Below are positions 23,001-34,187 of a stretch of DNA of 64,000 bases, piece after piece. Every line of letters starts with the position of its first letter. Within the stretch, counting starts at the first letter, position 1. The notes below the pieces were generated by a model, which was not told the origin of the DNA, ran no database searches, and saw only the letters and a program-made list of their open reading frames with translations. The DNA is from Fragilaria crotonensis (taxonomy: Eukaryota; Bacillariophyta; Fragilariophyceae; Fragilariales; Fragilariaceae), in the NCBI GenBank assembly GCA_022925895.1, contig JAKSYS010000179.1, forward strand, positions 30,536 to 94,535, in the 5' to 3' direction. A program made the translations under genes and the position numbers.

Positions 23001-23897
23001 TGACGAAAACACGCATTCTGATGATACTTCAACTCGCCACGACGAGGAGCATATATCCGTTGGTGTCTCATCTTCTGTGTCGTCAACTCAGCCTCCAGAA
23101 AAGGGTCGCCCTAAGCAGAAATCAATTCGCGACGAAAAGCACGACCTACATGACCTCTTCCTCAAGCAGGCAAGAGTGAATGCATGCGCTGCATTAATGC
23201 ACTTGTCAAAGCACTGCGCGGTATCGGTAAGTCTTGCCGACTTCAGTTCTGATATTCGTATGTCTCAATAAGACTTTTGTCTCACTCCGTCGTTTGTGTC
23301 CTTCAGAACTGCTTGGCTGGGAACCCTCTCCTGGTGAAGAGTCTTGTTGAGGTATCGATTGAGTTTGAAAATCCGATCCACACCAAATGCATCGAGCTGG
23401 TTTGCAATCTTACGAGATTCCCTGCGAATGCAGCTCGTCTCGCACGTAACGCTGCTTTGCTGGATGCGTTGATCAGGACCGGCAAGTCAAAGAACCTGGA
23501 CGATAGGATATGGTCTATGAGATCCTTTCAGAACCTGGCTGCCGACTCCTCCAGCAAGGCGATATTGGCCAACAGCCAGGTCCTTACCCTTTTGAGTATA
23601 TGTTCTATGCGGAAAGACTACGACGAGCAGGTTGCTGCCGTGGCCGCTATATATAACCTGTCGACTGAACCTGGCGCTGTGGTGCCTCTCACTAACACGC
23701 GCAATGTGGTGGCTACACTAGTCCACTTGGCTCACAATTCTGACACCACACCTGATGTTCGTGAAATGGCCTGCGACTCCTTGGCAACAATTGGACTATG
23801 GCTCCAAACTTTAGCGGGATCGGGTGCTGTCCCGAAAGGTATCCCCAATGTTCTACTACCAACGCACACGACGAGCGGCTGGCGAAGGTGGGATTAG
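20092..23897 (+). CDS. Armadillo-repeat protein 1 with long acidic N-terminus
   Basis: Exon 1 is 20092-23226 and exon 2 is 23307-23897; the 80-nt intron has GTAAGT...TTCAG in phase 0. The product is about 1241 residues. Residues 1 to about 740 are acidic, Ser/Thr/Glu-rich and probably disordered. From about residue 745 armadillo-type helices begin (RRSNACGALKVLSQ, ARGRAVSTLLNVAEPKGNRQ, ARVQACAAIATLAKT), are interrupted by an acidic insert with HDDGT-like tandem repeats (about residues 944-965), and continue through exon 2 (VAAVAAIYNLSTEPGA, MACDSLATIGLWLQ). Armadillo folds are protein-binding scaffolds; the partner is unknown. A related gene lies at 25982-28596 facing this one, with an intron at the matching place. 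Confidence 0.75.
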
Positions 23898-24057
23898 ACG
23901 ACTTGCCATTACTTTTTCATTCATTATGGGACTAGTTAAAAGAGTTACGAAGTCTGTAGAAGTGAGTTTCCATTTCTGCCGAGGACACTTCCGCGTCCAT
24001 ATGTATGCTATTTGCCATCATTGTCCACACATCGACACTTCCGCGTCCATACGTATG

Positions 24058-24630
24058 TTATTTGTCCTCTTTGCCCACGTATCGTAAAATTTTTGCCGGA
24101 ACTCCGGCCACCACGACGTTGCTGGGAAAGCTCCTTGTAACAACTGCCCCTGCTCCCACGACGACCCCGTCACCTAGAGTGACCCCGGGAATGATGGTCG
24201 AATTGGCGCCTAGCCAGCAATTGTTGCCCAGGGTTATCGGTGCCGTGGATTCAACACCAGCTGCTCTTGCGTCTGCTTCGAGGGGGTGTGTTGCAGCTGA
24301 AATCACTACGTGAGGTGCAAGGAGGCAGTTGTCACCAATTGTGACAAGATTGCAATCCAAGATTGTGCACCCATGATTGGCGTAGAATCCTTTTCCTACC
24401 TTGAGATTGTACCCATAGTCGCAGTGAAATGGAGATTCAAGAATTGCGTCGTCACGGCCAAGAATTTGCGCCGCTAGTTCCTTGCGCCGCTCGATATCAA
24501 GTGGTGAGGTCTGGTTCAATTCGAAACAAAGGCTTTTCGCTCGGATGCGTTCCTGTGTGAGTTCTGGATCCCAAGCGTCGTATGCCTCGCCGGCAAGCAT
24601 CTTTTCCTTTTCTGTTCGTTCCTCCTTCAT
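24058..24630 (-). CDS. Maltose O-acetyltransferase-like (LacA/NodL/Maa family)
   Basis: 190 residues from the ATG at 24630; codons upstream to 24687 start only with TTG. It opens EKEKMLAGEAYDAWDPEL, the Mac domain typical of this family, then FHCDYGYNLKVG and a left-handed beta-helix of hexapeptide repeats (ITLGNNCWLGANSTIIPGVT, LGDGVVVGAGAVV). The AATHPLEADARAAG segment carries the catalytic His. The enzyme transfers acetyl from acetyl-CoA to a sugar hydroxyl. No targeting signal is visible, so it is probably cytosolic. This family is mainly bacterial and fungal, but transfer cannot be judged here. It lies tail-to-tail with armadillo gene 1 and diverges from the membrane-protein gene. Confidence 0.88.
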   Translation of the reverse strand: MKEERTEKEKMLAGEAYDAWDPELTQERIRAKSLCFELNQTSPLDIERRKELAAQILGRDDAILESPFHCDYGYNLKVGKGFYANHGCTILDCNLVTIGDNCLLAPHVVISAATHPLEADARAAGVESTAPITLGNNCWLGANSTIIPGVTLGDGVVVGAGAVVTRSFPSNVVVAGVPAKILRYVGKEDK

Positions 24631-25013
24631 TTGGGAAGATGCTTCTGTTTCCTGCAGCGTTGCAGTTAGATTAATGTACAGAGTCAAGATCGTTGGCTGA
24701 GTTGCCCTCTCTACGCAACAAACACAAATTCGAGCAAATGATGAAAGAACGCCCTTTTTTGGATTCGAGGTGATGTATCTTTTCCGTGTCCCATGACAAG
24801 ACGAGTGCCAATTGAGACTCTGTCGTCATTGGCGTAGTACAACGTACCAGATACTAGTACTGTATACGTAGTACAAGTATATTACTTTTGTCCTTGCAAT
24901 CGCACAAATCGTCGACTTTGCGTCCAATGCAGTAAACCACCAGTACTAGTACTCCGTATTAGACAACAGACAACTCATATTTCTTCAACTTCTCTAGTTT
25001 TGAGATCATTTTT
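24631..25013. other. Divergent promoter region
   Basis: 383 bp between the acetyltransferase and the membrane-protein gene. GTAC/TAGTAC words are dense at 24835-24960. No further feature is seen. Confidence 0.4.
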
Positions 25014-25709
25014 ATGCGTGTTATGTGGCCTCGATCACTTTCAAGAGCTGTGATGGTTGTGGTGTGTTGCCTTGCATCCATACAAAAGTGTTGGGCATTC
25101 CAAGAGAACATCAAGACTTCCAACTCCGTGCAGCAGGAAGTTATATCACTTGAAAGCTCGCCCCGATATCCTCCAGACCTGCCGCATGGCAATCTCTACC
25201 TCGAGACCCGAGAGCGAACCTCGTTCGATGCTGTGAGCTTTGTTGCCGCCGCGAATTTCATTATCAATATCATGCGACCAGACTCGACTATTTCGATACA
25301 GATGCGAGTTCCCCGTCTGATTTGGGAAATCACTATTATGGTTCTGGCCAAGACGGCTACGATCACTACAGTTCCTGCCATTTACCTCTTGCTAGCATTC
25401 ATTTTGGGATCAACAGCAGTTGTGGATCTTTTTGTGTGGGCGCCACTGTTCGCCACTTTTGCTAGTTTCGAAACTTGCGAAGGAAATGGATTCTTCCAAC
25501 CGCGCAAATGTAGGTCGGACTATACAAAGGGAGTGGGAAGAATGTTGGTTGTGTTTCAGTGCTTAGCGACCGGATTGTTCTACCTCATGTCCGCCATATC
25601 AGCCGTGGGATCCTTCACAACAATGCGCGAGGAGCAAAAGATTGAGCGACAAGTTCGAGCCATGCAACGATGGGACGACCATCTGCGTGCGCGCACTTCT
25701 AATTCGTAG
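25014..25709 (+). CDS. Putative plastid-targeted membrane protein, unknown function
   Basis: 231 residues from the ATG at 25014. A hydrophobic signal segment (AVMVVVCCLASIQKCWAF) ends in CWAF followed by QEN, resembling the diatom signal-peptide/ASAF junction. Two or three membrane-spanning stretches follow: about residues 105-140 (TITTVPAIYLLLAFILG then STAVVDLFVWAPLFATFASF) and about residues 175-205 (MLVVFQCLATGLFYLMSAIS). The tail is charged. I do not recognise a family; a thylakoid or envelope protein is inference. Confidence 0.6.
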   Translation: MRVMWPRSLSRAVMVVVCCLASIQKCWAFQENIKTSNSVQQEVISLESSPRYPPDLPHGNLYLETRERTSFDAVSFVAAANFIINIMRPDSTISIQMRVPRLIWEITIMVLAKTATITTVPAIYLLLAFILGSTAVVDLFVWAPLFATFASFETCEGNGFFQPRKCRSDYTKGVGRMLVVFQCLATGLFYLMSAISAVGSFTTMREEQKIERQVRAMQRWDDHLRARTSNS

Positions 25710-25981
25710 CATCAAAAATGCTTTCGACATGGACCGATCGTTACATACGTTCTCCCTTGTAGGAAGGCCTGAAGAATTGCGCGTGCGCCTGCATCGAATG
25801 TCGCGTCTCAACAGACAACGAGTGCATTCCCCGCGTTTGCTCAATGCCAAGCTGCGCCATCTCTGTGTTGTTATGGTCGCAAGTGTTTGTAGAGGTGTTC
25901 TGTCACATTAGCATAGTAGGCAACACTAACGAAAACCATACTCCTAAAGTTATTAGTATATATCTGAATCAGTTACAATAC

Positions 25982-28596
25982 TCAAGTCCATTGATCGAAG
26001 GTTACGGCTTTCAGGGATGGCACGAAAAGTGAGGGGGCGGCAGTGTTAGAAGATCCAATCGAGCCACTTGTCGCTATCTTACGGAGCCAATGGCTGAGAG
26101 TCGCCAAGGCATCACAAGCAATATACTGCATTTTGACGTCGACATCAGAATCGTGCGCAATCTGCATCAAAGTTGCAAAACACTCGGCTGTATTGCTCAA
26201 GGGGATGAGATTCGCCGGGTCATCTGTCAGATTCTTTAGTCCGGAAATCGCAGCCAATTTTTCTTCGGAGATAGTAGATTGGCGAGCACGCTGACAAAGG
26301 GCTAAGATGAGATCCTTAGTATTGGCAACCTCTTGTCGACAATATCGATCCTGAGATAGGTTCTGAATGGCGAAAAGGGCGTGTTGACGAGCGTCAATAC
26401 TGGTCGACTTCGTAGCTTGTACCATTGCAGGAACGATAATCTTAAGCTTGAAGACGATATGCTTCGCGTTTGCACGATGGCGGGTAACATTTGCGAGAAT
26501 CTTGACTGCGTAGACATGGGACGGGCTGTCGAGGAGTTTGGATATTTCCACCAAGGCTTTCATAAGGCCTTCGTGTCTGGCAAGAGCATACTGAAAGAGG
26601 GAAATAGATTAGGACATCACCAAATGAAAACGGCACAATAGCACAACGAATTGTTGACGTACCGCGTTATCTTTTTTCCTTCACAAGATGTTCCAAGGCC
26701 GCAAAGACGTTCTTTCTGGCTCCGTGGAGGTACTGGTTGGGATCGTTGTCGTAGTTCTCCGCTTTCTTTTTCGATGACAGAGGTGATTGCGGAGTCGGAC
26801 TCGCTTGCGGTGTAACATCCGAGTCGTCGTCAGTGTGAGAGCTGGACACCCCGTACCGATCGGAGCCAGTTCCGGAAGACATCCCACCAGCGTAAGTGGA
26901 AAACGAGTCCAACGGCTCTGAACTATCGTCGTCGTCGGAACTGTCCCAGTGATACCTCTTCTTCTTACCAATCTGCTGCACACTTGGTTCCTTGGGGATG
27001 ATTGGCGCAATGACAGAACAAAGGGCGTTGATCAAACCAGGAACTTGCGCCATCAGCAACCGATTGTCTTGAGTCTTGCAAAGGAAGGCGATAAGGGCAC
27101 AGCATCCTTGTCGACTTTCCTCGTTGTCGTCAACGATAACACCAGACACCGCCTGGACAAGCCCTGGACAGTGAAAGATAGGGAATCCGATTCTCCTTGG
27201 GTATTGCCAGATTAACGAGAGACGCAACTGCTCGCTTTCTTGCTTCGATGTATTCAGCACGAGTTCGATGATCTGGGAAGGCCTCCAAGAGTCCATCTTC
27301 GTCGGTATCTTCCAGGACACTTGCCAATGCTGGTAAAACTCCCACAGTCCAGCACAAAGTCCGTCGATTCGCGGCTGTGGCCGTCAATACTTTAAGCGCT
27401 CCGCACGCATTCTTGCGACGCACCATGAATCCGCGATCCATTGGTTCCCCACTCTCCGGGCTCGCAATATTCGTCAATAGGTCGCTCAAAGTCTTGCTGG
27501 GATTTATCATCTTAGTCTTCACTGTCTCCAAGACTCTCTTTGCGTCGACTGAGAGAATAGGTTCAGTAATTGGTGACCTGGGTACAGAGCCGTCGTACGA
27601 CAAATCCAATGCACTAGTCGAGTAGGAACTAACGACAGAAGCTGCTTCATGAACCGATGTCGTATTTGGACTGCGAAATGCACTCACAGTAGCGTGTTCG
27701 GCTGTGATCATGAGCCCTCGATTGCTGGGGGTCAGTCGAAGGCCGGCTTCATCTAGAGTCGATGTCGATGAAGTAACGGAACCATGATCAACGCCTCGCT
27801 GGCGTGGAGTAAGAAGAGCTACAACGGCGGCAGCGGCATTTTCGTGAAAGATTTCAGAACGATTGAGAATTGACGGAAGGCTGGCTTCCGAGAAGACGTC
27901 GTCCGTTGCATCATCCTCTTCCTTAACTTCATCGAGATTATTGTGGTAGCGCATGTTGGTTTGCGGTCCTTTAGAGAATTCGGCAACCGCCATCTTCCGT
28001 AAACCATCCAACTCTTGCGCCGTCTCTGCGGTTGCAACCTCGCCATCCTCAACCGGATTGACTTCGGCTGTTGGAACTTCAAGTGATGTTTTGACATCGT
28101 CACCACTTTCATCAGCGGCCTTGGGGGCTTCATTTTGTGGTGTTGAAGGGCCCTGGATCATCAACTTAGCATATGCACCACCAGTACCTCTGTGGCGATT
28201 CTTGACTCGGTTCCTCAGAGTTTCTGGTGATGCCGGTGGGATGGGGTCCTTGTTGTCCATTTCTGGGGGATCTGGCAAAGGGAGATGCGGAGGCTTGTTC
28301 GGAACCAAGCGCTCCATCAATTGCTGAGCTGCCTTGGCTCGATTGCCTCGATCTTTCCTGTTTCTCAACAAACGAGACGCAGCAAGTGCATTCTTGGAGA
28401 CATTCGATGTCGGGGATGTCGGCGACGCCGCAGTTGTAGCCACGAGCTTTTTGACGGCGAGGTTGTCCATCAGTTGAGTACTCGCAGACGACGAATTGAG
28501 GGAACGATCGTCCTCCATGGAATTGTATTGCCTGTAAGGACGTTGGCCTTTCCCGCTCGAAGTGGTGGTCGATCGTACTCCTTCGGGGGCACTCAT
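25982..28596 (-). CDS. Armadillo-repeat protein 2, paralog of gene 1, two frameshifts
   Basis: Starts at the ATG at 28596. The first 340 or so residues are polar and disordered; then comes RRKNACGALKVLTATAANRR, closely matching gene 1. The frame breaks at a GGG run (plus strand 27181-27183): one base fewer rejoins PKENRIP to IFHCPGLVQAVSG. It breaks again at an A6 run just before the exon end (about 26673-26678), where five A would give VKEKDNA and then a GTACGT donor. The 72-nt intron is 26591-26662. Exon 2 (26590-25982) encodes YALARHEGLMKALVEIS and a C-terminal armadillo block ending CDALATLSHWLRKIA. The intron position and phase match gene 1. Both breaks are +1 in homopolymers, so sequencing error is as likely as decay. 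Confidence 0.7.
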
Positions 28597-29006
28597 GTAC
28601 CTATCTGAAGTATGGATAAACGATCACCTAACCTCCCCGGTTGTAAGTTGATCAGAGCGACGAAATGCAATTATGATGTTGACCACAACCGTTACAATTA
28701 CATTGGATAGAGATTTGCAGAGACGTGATTTTTAAGTTCTGATGCATTTGTTTTATATCCGTTGCAATTACATGTGCTTATATGCATATAAACGTAGCGA
28801 TGTCGCTCGATTGGCGAGCTCGCGCTCTTCCACTGTCCACTGTCCTACTTAACAATTTTGACAGTAGCGGTACAATGCAATTCGTTACTGACGAGTAGTA
28901 CAGTACTACTACTTAACTTCCAAACACCGAGTCCCGAAATATGGATAGCATCCCGCTGTATGCGGAGTATGTCATATGGATCAATGGTGTATGCTGTACT
29001 GTGTAC
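28597..29006. other. Intergenic, upstream of armadillo gene 2
   Basis: 410 bp with no supported gene; ends at the left inverted repeat of the transposon. Confidence 0.4.
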
Positions 29007-29905
29007 AGTACCAGTTAAAAACCGCTTTGAACCAATAATTTACCGCACGATCCGACTAAGGATATCTGTTTCACGCGGCCTCCAGCTTCATTTCCGTTGC
29101 GTTGAGAATTCTTTTCAATGTTCTCGTTTATGCTGAAAATGAATCATTCTTGTACTGGACTAAGTATTCATTGAGTTATCAAACATTCTGAAGGCCTCGC
29201 TTCGGGACTTTTTGGTTCAATGCGGAACATTAAAAAATAAACGTACATTAAGTAAAATCAATAGGTGGGCGCGTAGTTTTTTTCACACGCTTACATGTTT
29301 TCTCGCCAAACAAATTTCTACTGCTACGCACTTGGCAACGTGTATGTTCATATTGTGATTGTGACAGCACCAGATTTCATGGATTACCAAACTAATCACG
29401 TAGATTTCATGGCGCGGTACGAGAGTTCAGGCGCAGCTAAAAATGTCGCAAGCATTGACAAATATAAAGCGCCGTCAGGTAGCATATAAAGTGAGGCCCG
29501 GCTCAACGTGGGAAAAACTCAAACTCCCAAACAATTCTCCCAATCAAAAACTCAGTGCAATGCACTGTAAGACAGATCACTCAAGCTTGCTTTTAAACAA
29601 GTAGAGTAATTCTTGGATCCGATTAACTGTCACCTATTTTTCGTCATCGTACGACACGTTACTTAAGGACCTTGTAGAAAATTTAGCTACAAGTGGAAGC
29701 TGTTCAAGATGGGAGTTTTGTTTCCTTTCCTCGACTTATTTTCTCAATCAATTCACCGCGCCTGCCCTCCCTGCTCTGAATTTGAATTTGAATTCATGCA
29801 CATATTCACGTACATAAATCTGATTTAAAATAAGAATAACTCGACATTTTTTTCACCGTACTGCAGCACCATTCCATTCATTGTTCCCACTCCTATTGTA
29901 TTGAG

Positions 29906-31487
29906 ATGTCTACCGACACCACAACGTTCTTGCAAACAAGCCAAGCCGCGGTGACAAAGTCATTACAGGTGGCTTTGGACGGCGCATCCAAGGATCTGAA
30001 ACACTGGAGAGCGGTTATTCCTTTCCTTATCAGGGCATCCCATGCACCAGGCTCTTTACTAAATGTTCCTTCAGATAGTCATGAGTGCGAGGACATTCTT
30101 GAGTATTTGCAACCTATGTACAAAGGTTACAAGATATACTTCAGTGACAAGTACTCTGCATCCATTTCTAGTGGCGGTGGCTGGAAGGAGCTTCTGAAGG
30201 ACCTTGCAATTGCAGGAATGCAAGGTGGATTCTACCTAATTGGAAATGGTAGTTACAAGGACAAACATATTGTTGTGTGCCGAGGAAGCCGCTTGTATCA
30301 AGGTACTAAGAGGCAGCAGCTGAGTCCCAGCCAGAAGCCGCAATACAGGAATGAAACTTTGCACTCTGATCGCAACAATTCACGTGGAAATGTTGGGAAA
30401 CTTCTTCCCCGCAAGACTCGCACTACTCGTGCAATAGAGAAAGGTTCTGTCTGTCCATTTCGAATGAATATTGGACTGGATTCTTTGGATACTATCTTGC
30501 TGGCGGAACCGGAAATTCTCATCATGCATATCACCCGAAGGTATTGAAAGTTGAGTATGCTGTCCCAACGCGACTTATTGGTGGAGTTGAAAGGACATCC
30601 TAGTTAGCGTTGGTAGCCAAGGCTAATGATGGTGTGGGGAGAAGTATTCATTTCTCTCGATGCAGATACGTGATTCCTAGAAGTCAGGTTAGATACATTA
30701 ATGGGTTTCGGGGTGGGGCCTGCAACAATGATGGTAATTCTGCACTCCGAGACAGTCCTGATCAGAGTCCAATTGACAAGCTTCTTACTTCCTTTCGACC
30801 AAAGGTTTTGATCATTGCGTTCTTTACCATCATCTTCCGCATCAAAACGGGGATGTCACGATGGGTGAGAAATTCCTTCATCCATGGATCAAGATAATGC
30901 GCATCCAACAATAGGAATAATGGTGAATGAGTCATTTGGTGATGACGGTGATCACAATGTTCAGCCTTCTCCACCAACATCCATAAAAGTTGTGCTTCCT
31001 GATAGTGAGGATTTGGACATGCAGTTATTTGCGAGAACACATCGACACTCACTGTTGGTGGATGACAAGCAAGACCTCATGATTGGTTGTGCTTGGACAA
31101 CACCTCCCAGCGCCTATTCAAAATGTTCGGCGAGGTGCTCCACATCGATTGTACTGCCGATACAAATTACGAGGACAGACCGTTCCTCACAATAACTGGG
31201 CGGGACTCGAATGGAAAGATGTTCACTGTTATCCGCGCTTTTCTTCCGAATGAACGTGCCTGGGTTTTCGCTGGTTATTTCAGACAGTAATGCCTTCTTT
31301 GCTTGGAAGGGAATTCATTGGAAGAGTAAAGGTCATTGTGACAGACGGCGATTCACAAGAAACATCACAGCTTGATGAAATGGTTGCCCAACTTGAACCT
31401 CAGTTCCGTGACATGTTCCTTACTGAATGCGTCCCTGTCAATAGTCCTTCCGTCAAGTATGTGCAATACGACCCCAACACAAAATAA
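29906..31487 (+). pseudogene. MULE transposase remnant with CCHH-type zinc finger
   Basis: The first frame (29906-30547, ATG at 29906) contains VCPFRMNIG. After a frame change near 30480 the coding continues as GTGNSHHAYHPKVLKVEY, together a C...H-H knuckle like the WRKY/GCM1-type finger of MULE transposases, then stops at 30602. Further fragments are FGDDGDHNVQPSP (30931 on), RLFKMFGEVLHIDCTADTN (31114 on; first catalytic Asp region), NGKMFTVIRAFLPNERAWVF and VIVTDGDSQETSQLDEM (31331 on; second Asp). The frame ends at 31485 and I find no catalytic C-terminal part. At least three frame changes or stops separate the pieces, so it is inactive as read. Confidence 0.75.
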
Positions 31488-31912
31488 TCCGCAATCAATT
31501 CCATTGAGTTGCTGTGGACACTCCTGGTATTTGAGCTTCTCAAGTACTTCATAATGCGCGTTGCAAATGATTGTGTTCGGGTCTATAACACGAAACACAA
31601 GAAGTCATTCACTTCTGCCACAATTTCTGATGAGTCTGAAGGAAGATTTGCGGACGCTCTTGTGGAGCGTCGCAAGAATCGTAAGTGAATATTGATGAAG
31701 AAGTCAGGGCAGGCCTGGTTGAAATCGACAACAAAGACAAAGAAATGCACGTCCTCAACAACGGGGACGATGAGCCTGTTCACACAGTCATTGTGCAAGT
31801 CAAAACGTGTTCGAGACGAGAACGAATCTTGCAATTTTCTTTTCCTTGTACGTAGATGTTCCACCAGTCGTATCTTCAAACAAGGCATTGTTTGCAGCCA
31901 TGTATGGCGCAC
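31365..31912 (-). pseudogene. Ulp1-type (C48) cysteine protease remnant, antisense to the transposase end
   Basis: The minus strand encodes VNRLIVPVVEDVHFFVFVVDF (31800-31740 region; the His of the catalytic site) and, in a second frame from 31598, CPQQLNGIDCGLFCVGVVLH (Gln and catalytic Cys of Ulp1/SENP proteases). A frame change lies near 31590, and the N-terminal half before 31912 is not found. Ulp1 enzymes cleave SUMO-like modifiers; inside MULEs they are passengers of unclear role. Its 3' end overlaps the transposase frame by about 120 bp on the opposite strand. Confidence 0.72.
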
Positions 31913-32281
31913 AGCGAGAGACCCAAGAAGAACTTTATCAGAAGACTTTGCTGCCGGTGGTGGTGGTGCAGCGCACTGGATGAGCAGTTTAGGAGTCGGG
32001 TATTCAACATTCTTCCATGTATGAGCGCACCCACATCTTGTCTTATTACACGCTCCTGCACGCCGTACCGCGGATCACCAGGAAAGTGTGTCTGCTGGTT
32101 CTTTTGGCTTCTTCCTCACCATTGTTTTGCTTGAGGCAAATGGGAGGTCCGAGTTACCCTGAAGGTTACCTTAGCTTTGTTGTGTTGTGTCGTTGTGTCA
32201 TGCGGCGAAACAACAAACACGTATTTTGTGATACTGTTTTGAAAATCCTGGTTATTGCGTACGTTACCCTACGGTGTTATT

Positions 32282-32565
32282 GAAAAATGGAAAGATAACA
32301 GGTGTTTTTGAGAATAACGTATTATCAATAACACCGTCTAAGTTTTACACTAATTACAATAACACCTTTTAAGATTTCGTATTATCAATAACACCGTCTA
32401 AGTTTTACACTAATTACAATAACACCTTTTAAGATTTCGTCATTATCAATAACACCGTCTAAGTTTTGCACTAATTACAATAACACCTTTTAAGATTTCG
32501 CATTATTACAATAACACCGTTTGCAGCGGCAGAAAAATGGAAAGATAACACGTGTTTCTGAGAAT
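32282..32565. repeat. 60-bp tandem array flanked by 34-bp direct repeats
   Basis: Units starting ATTATCAATAACACCGTC occur at 32321, 32381 and 32442, with a partial copy at 32502 (period 60-61). Each unit holds two AATAACACC words. A 34-bp block (GAAAAATGGAAAGATAACA...) stands before the array (32282-32315) and after it (32532-32565) with two mismatches. A reverse AACACC copy (ACGGTGTTATT, 32271) lies just left. Confidence 0.85.
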
Positions 32566-32575
32566 TCCCCTTCAA

Positions 32576-33867
32576 TTATTGCAGGACTCCAGCCTGAAGT
32601 ACCCTGAACTTTGCTGCAGTAAAGGAGCCGAACAATAAGTTTTGCTCCTCAACATTGCTTGCACTCGGCTCACAGAGCGACGTACAGTGCCTAAGCACCC
32701 TCCCATCCCAACTTATTGCCACGCCATGGGTAAGCTTCAGCGAGTCCATGAAAGTTATTCCCGCCTCGTCAACCCCAACCACATTGGGCATTACAAAATA
32801 CCAATTTTAGCTGCACCGGAATCGTTTCGGTCCAAACGCTGAACCCAGGTGAGGCATCCCAAACATCAAAATGGGAAGCGTTCATGAGGTTGACACTCAT
32901 GTCAATGGAGAAGCCCACACGAAGAAAGTGGCCATCGCCATCCATAGGTGGAACTGGGGATGCCTGAATCGGCCTCCAGCTCTTGGATCATCGTGAGCGT
33001 CAGGAAACAATGCCTCCCCACAATCGAAAGACTCTGAACGAACTCTCGCAGAACTGGCTGGGACCAACAAATTGGTTGTGTACGCACTCATTCCCACCCC
33101 ATCACGGTGAATCACGAGTCCCAATCGGCGGAAGCAAGATCGACGGGCGTCAATGCTCGATTCAAGACGACATCCATCAGAATGAATTCTTGCAAACGAG
33201 CTTACAGAGCCGGATGGACGGAAGACATCGTCCTCACGAAGGGATTCCAATTGCTGTATTTGGAAACGCGGATAGCCACCACCCGATAATCCCAACACCT
33301 CTTGCAGCCCATCCGCAATCCACCGAATGGGAGTGTAGCAAATCGTGGGCTCGACATGTTTGGCACTTTCGGCTTCGTTTTTAACGCATGTCGAGAAGAA
33401 CTCATCGAAACCCCCCCTCAAGTCCCCCGGCAAACACTTCAGAAGGACGTCCAGCACTTGTAACTGTGAGGGGACGCGTTTCCGAACGGACCGAATTTTC
33501 GGTTTCCTACCCTTCCGACCTCTCCGATGTTTTCCGGCATGATGATGCGATTGCACAGGGTTAACAGCAGGGACAGGAACGCCAACATTTGCTGCCTGCC
33601 CGGAAGCCACAACCCTAGTAGGCGTGCGAGATTAAGAATGGAGGAGCGACATGGATTCGTCAGCACCCTCGTGGCCAACACGTCGTTTGCGGCATTCCTC
33701 GGGAACAATCCCGCAACAACACCACTTACAACATGATCATCGACAGCGCTATGCGTCATCACAAAGATGAGGCTGCACGAGGCTGCTACCGGTTCGGGCG
33801 GAAAAACGAACAATCCCTGGCAACCCACTCCACAGTTGTGGCAGAGCGTGATCAATCGGGAAAGCAA
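32576..33867 (-). other. Possible decayed element-borne gene, unrecognised
   Basis: Three overlapping minus-strand frames (33439-33867, 32897-33610, 32576-32791) together look like one interrupted coding stretch. Segments are MLAFLSLLLTLCNRIIMPEN, a basic GKHRRGRKGRKPKIRSVRKR, TICYTPIRWIADGLQEVLG, and a C-terminal VAISWDGRVLRHCTSL. The frames lack an ATG start except the first. I do not recognise the family. It is probably cargo or a second gene of the transposon. Confidence 0.3.
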
Positions 33868-34187
33868 GCTGTCACGTCCAAGGGTGCCGCCGGTTCGTAC
33901 GAAAAAACAAGCAATCCCTGATGACCCACTCCACAGTTATGGCAGAGCGTGATCGATCGGGAAAGCAAGCTGTCACGTCCAAGGGTGCCGCCGGTTCGTA
34001 CGAAAAAACAAGCAATCCCTGACGACCCACTCCACAGTTATGGCAGAGCGTGATCGATCGGGAAAGCAAGCTGTCACGTCCAAGGGTGCCGCCGGTTCGT
34101 ACGAAAAAACAAGCAATCCTTGACGACCCACTCCACAGTTATGGCAGAGCGTGATCGATCGGGAAAGCAAGCTGTCACGTCCGAGGA
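33788..34187. repeat. 101-bp tandem array, about four copies
   Basis: GGGAAAGCAAGCTGTCACGT begins at 33858, 33959, 34060 and 34161, an exact 101-bp period. Inner copies are nearly identical; the first and last are diverged. The unit also contains CCACTCCACAGTTATGGCAG. No spacers differ between units, so it is not a CRISPR-type array. Confidence 0.9.

Noticed and set aside
20092-28596. Interpretation of the two armadillo genes and the enclosed genes as a mobile or defence island
   Set aside because: No integrase, repeats at the borders or nuclease-type domains; a segmental duplication explains the layout.
33788-34187. Regular 101-bp repeats considered as a CRISPR array
   Set aside because: Units are contiguous with no variable spacers, and the context is a eukaryotic transposon.
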